Assembly: GCA_036897485.1 (NCBI GenBank)
Contig: JAYMTF010001436.1
Coordinates: forward strand, 1 to 23,396
From: Pelargonium nanum
Lineage: Eukaryota; Streptophyta; Magnoliopsida; Geraniales; Geraniaceae
Length of the DNA: 23,396 nucleotides
Direction: 5' to 3'
Shown: positions 21,436-23,396 of the stretch, in pieces
Layout of the letters: each line of letters begins with the position of its first letter
Position numbering within the stretch: the first letter of the stretch is position 1
Notes under the pieces: model-generated
What the model was told of the DNA's origin: nothing
Databases searched by the model: none
What the model saw: only the letters and a program-made list of their open reading frames with translations
Made by a program: the position numbers and the translations under genes

Positions 21436-22053
21436 TTCAAACAATTTCTATTCCGTAACTCTCTTTCTCCATCAATCTCAAGCATTTGAGCCTCTCAATT
21501 CAAATACTGTCATATTTCTTTTGAGTTGTAGAATTGCTTTCTTTGAATATTTGGTTTTGTTCAGTTTTTTTGTTGTTTTACATCAAAGTTGTCTAGATCT
21601 GTTGGTGAGTTTACAGCTATGTTTGTGATCATGATTGATTTGATGAAACACATACATCTCATATGCTAACACAATTCTAATGTATGTGTCTTGTCTATTT
21701 TTTGTAGTGAAAAAATGTGCTCGTTCGCCTTGAAATGACTTTCTTTTTTTATTATAAAGAAATTAGCTATGTATGACCTGTCAGTAACATTCTTATAATA
21801 AGTTAGTATTCCTTTACTTTGTTTTAAGATATGATTATGATAATACAACGATAAATATAGTAAAGTAATTAAAGTAATTAACTTTTCTGTAAATTTTCTC
21901 AATAACCCTGTAATTCAACAAAACAAAATATAAAATTTTGACGAAGAAAAAAAAAGATTTGAGATTTTAATGATAAACTCTAAACTATTATTGTTGTTCT
22001 AAAACAAGTGTCTATCCTTTCTATTTTGAGGAAAAAAAAAAGTAGTTACTCTT
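21436..22053. other. 3' flank of the UBA/PUB gene
   Basis: The first 200-250 bases should hold the 3' UTR, though no canonical AATAAA stands out. Bases 21741-21806 carry the inverted second copy of the intron 4 repeat. The rest, to the copia LTR at 22054, is AT-rich and featureless. Confidence 0.5.
21741..21806 (-). repeat. dispersed repeat, copy B (partner at 16978-17040, plus)
   Basis: The minus strand matches copy A in the intron 4 LTR remnant. It may be a fragment of a solo LTR from the same copia family in opposite orientation. Confidence 0.55.
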
Positions 22054-22313
22054 TGTTGGAGAAATATTAAGAGCTATAGGAAAAGAATCAGAACAAAAGA
22101 GTAATTTAGTAAACAATGGAGATACTGCAGATGATTTTATTAATAGCAAATCAGAGCTATTTAAATAGGCAGAAACAACAACAACAATAATATCAAATAA
22201 GAGAAAATACTAAGCCTATAAAATCTCAATATCTTAACTGATTTTAAGGAGATAAATCAGTAAGAATATTATTCCTTAACAAACAAGTGAAAATTAAACA
22301 AACAATTTTAACA
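22054..22313 (-). repeat. 3' LTR of a minus-strand Ty1-copia element
   Basis: Read on the minus strand, the LTR begins TGTTAAAATTG at 22313, directly after a polypurine tract, and ends TCTCCAACA at 22054, giving canonical TG...CA ends over 260 bases. A TATA-like CTATTTAAATAG lies at 22157-22168. Its first bases (TGTTAnAATTG) agree with the LTR start of the intron 4 relic, suggesting related families. The 5' LTR, needed to confirm the limits, is outside the window. Confidence 0.75.
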
Positions 22314-22326
22314 CTCCCCCTTTATT
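22314..22326 (-). other. polypurine tract of the copia element
   Basis: On the minus strand AATAAAGGGGGAG ends one base before the LTR TG. This is the plus-strand DNA priming site of LTR retroelements. It overlaps the pol stop codon. Confidence 0.75.
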
Positions 22327-23396
22327 CGAACGTCGAAACTCCCATTTTGCCGCTGAGTTCTTCATGTTTTGCTTGAGGCAGACTCTTTGTGAGCAAGTTT
22401 GCAACTTGTTCTTCACTTCGACAACTTTCTAGTTGAATCTCTTTTTTTTGTAATCAGCTCCCTTATAAAATGGTGTTTAATTTTTATGTGCTTCGTCTGG
22501 CTGTGATGAACCGGATTCTTTGCTAGCATTACAGCTGACTTGCTGTCCGACATTATGCTAGTAGCTTTAATTTGTTCCTGCCCCGAGTCCTTAAGAATTT
22601 TCCTTAACCAAACTGATTGACAACTCGCTGCGGAGGCTGCCACATACTCAACTTCCGTTGATGATAAAGCTACAGTGGCCTGCTTTTTCGAATTCCAAGA
22701 TATGGCAGTTGTTCCAAGGACAAAACAGTTGCCGGACGTGCTCTTCCTATCTTCCATAGAACCAGCCCCGTCGTTGTCCGTGTATCCTTTCGGTTGAACT
22801 CATTCGTCTTGCAAAACCAGATTCCATAATTTTTAATTCTAGCCAAATTGCGTAGAACTCTCTTTGTAGCTCCAAAGTGATGCTTTGTTGGACTGTGCAT
22901 AAAACGAGATAGCATGCCAACATAATAAGTAACATCAGGTCGAGAATGAGTGAGATAAAATTAACCTTCGAACCAAGCTTCTGTAAATGCTTGCATCTGC
23001 CCTTTTTGTATCGTCATCCAAGCTCAATTTTTCATTGATATTCATTGGCGTTGCAACAACCTTGCAATCTTGCATGTTGAATTTCTTCAATGTATCATCC
23101 ACGTATTTCTTTTGCGACATGAATATGCCTTCCTGAGTTTGAAAATCTCCATCCTCAGAAAATATTGCTGCTCTCCCAAATCAGTCATATCAAACGTCTT
23201 TTCATTGATATATGAAACTCATGAATTAATTGCATAGAATAGCTAGTATAGATCATCTCATCAACATAAAGACTGACAATAAGTAATCCAGTCGTACCTT
23301 GTTTTTTCACATACAAAGTAGCTTCATGGAGGTTCCTCTCAAAAGCCGTTCTTGCGGAAGAATTCGTCAATTTTGTTGTACCAAGCACGCGGTGCT
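22322..23396 (-). pseudogene. 3' part of Ty1-copia pol: end of reverse transcriptase and RNase H
   Basis: From the right edge inward the minus strand shows RT blocks FERNLHEATLYVKK, LYVDEMIYTS (normally YVDD), FDMTDLGEQQYF and MSQKKYVDDTLKKFNM, then MHSPTKHHFGATKRVL. RNase H blocks follow: TSGNCFVLG, ISWNSKKQ, VALSSTEVEYVAAS and the DSKSAVMLAKNPVHH region. Frame changes occur near the right edge (a T run about 23340), between the YVDE block and FDMTDLG, after QQYF (about 23160), near 22980-22930, near 22790 and in an A run at about 22443-22450 within the last codons. The terminal stop is TAA at 22324-22322. It is non-functional as it stands and continues beyond the window. Confidence 0.85.

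Noticed and set aside
1..23396. tRNA, rRNA, CRISPR arrays, bacterial operons or an undescribed defence-like system
   Set aside because: No cloverleaf, rRNA block or regularly spaced repeat array is visible. The gene structure is that of a plant nuclear genome, and everything coding is explained by two known families and retroelement relics.

Overview
The window looks like nuclear DNA of a flowering plant, most likely a eudicot. It is AT-rich, has GT-AG introns of 90 bases to 2.3 kb, contains two split genes whose products match plant families closely, and is littered with plant retroelement relics (Ty1-copia, LINE, TRIM-like). I cannot name the species.

Two complete genes sit head to head. 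On the minus strand (10308 down to 3893) six exons give a 353-residue protein of the UVRAG/VPS38 family, the coiled-coil regulatory subunit of the class III PI3-kinase (VPS34) complex II used in endosome-to-vacuole traffic. On the plus strand (12128 to 21435) twelve exons give a 415-residue protein with two C2H2 zinc fingers, a UBA domain, a long charged helix and a C-terminal PUB domain, expected to link ubiquitin to the CDC48/p97 ATPase. All splice phases join cleanly in both models. The two start codons are 1.8 kb apart, and nearly half of that gap is a later LINE insertion.

Layout: 1-3892 is repeat-rich and gene-poor. It holds a possible partial gene running off the left edge, a degraded paralogue of that gene's start at 2295-2390, and an inverted-repeat element at about 975-1925. 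3893-10308 is VPS38, with a small TRIM-like element in intron 2. 10309-12127 is the shared upstream region, with a 92-bp tandem repeat split by a 5'-truncated LINE fragment. 12128-21435 is the zinc-finger/UBA/PUB gene, with a 377-bp tandem duplication in intron 1 and a copia relic in intron 4. 22054-23396 is the 3' end of a decayed minus-strand copia element (LTR, polypurine tract, RNase H, part of RT) that continues past the right edge.

Both host genes act in protein turnover and membrane sorting, but their shared neighbourhood is not evidence of a common pathway. I found no undescribed system. The most informative features are the insertion histories that can be read from the sequence and the domain architecture of the UBA/PUB gene.
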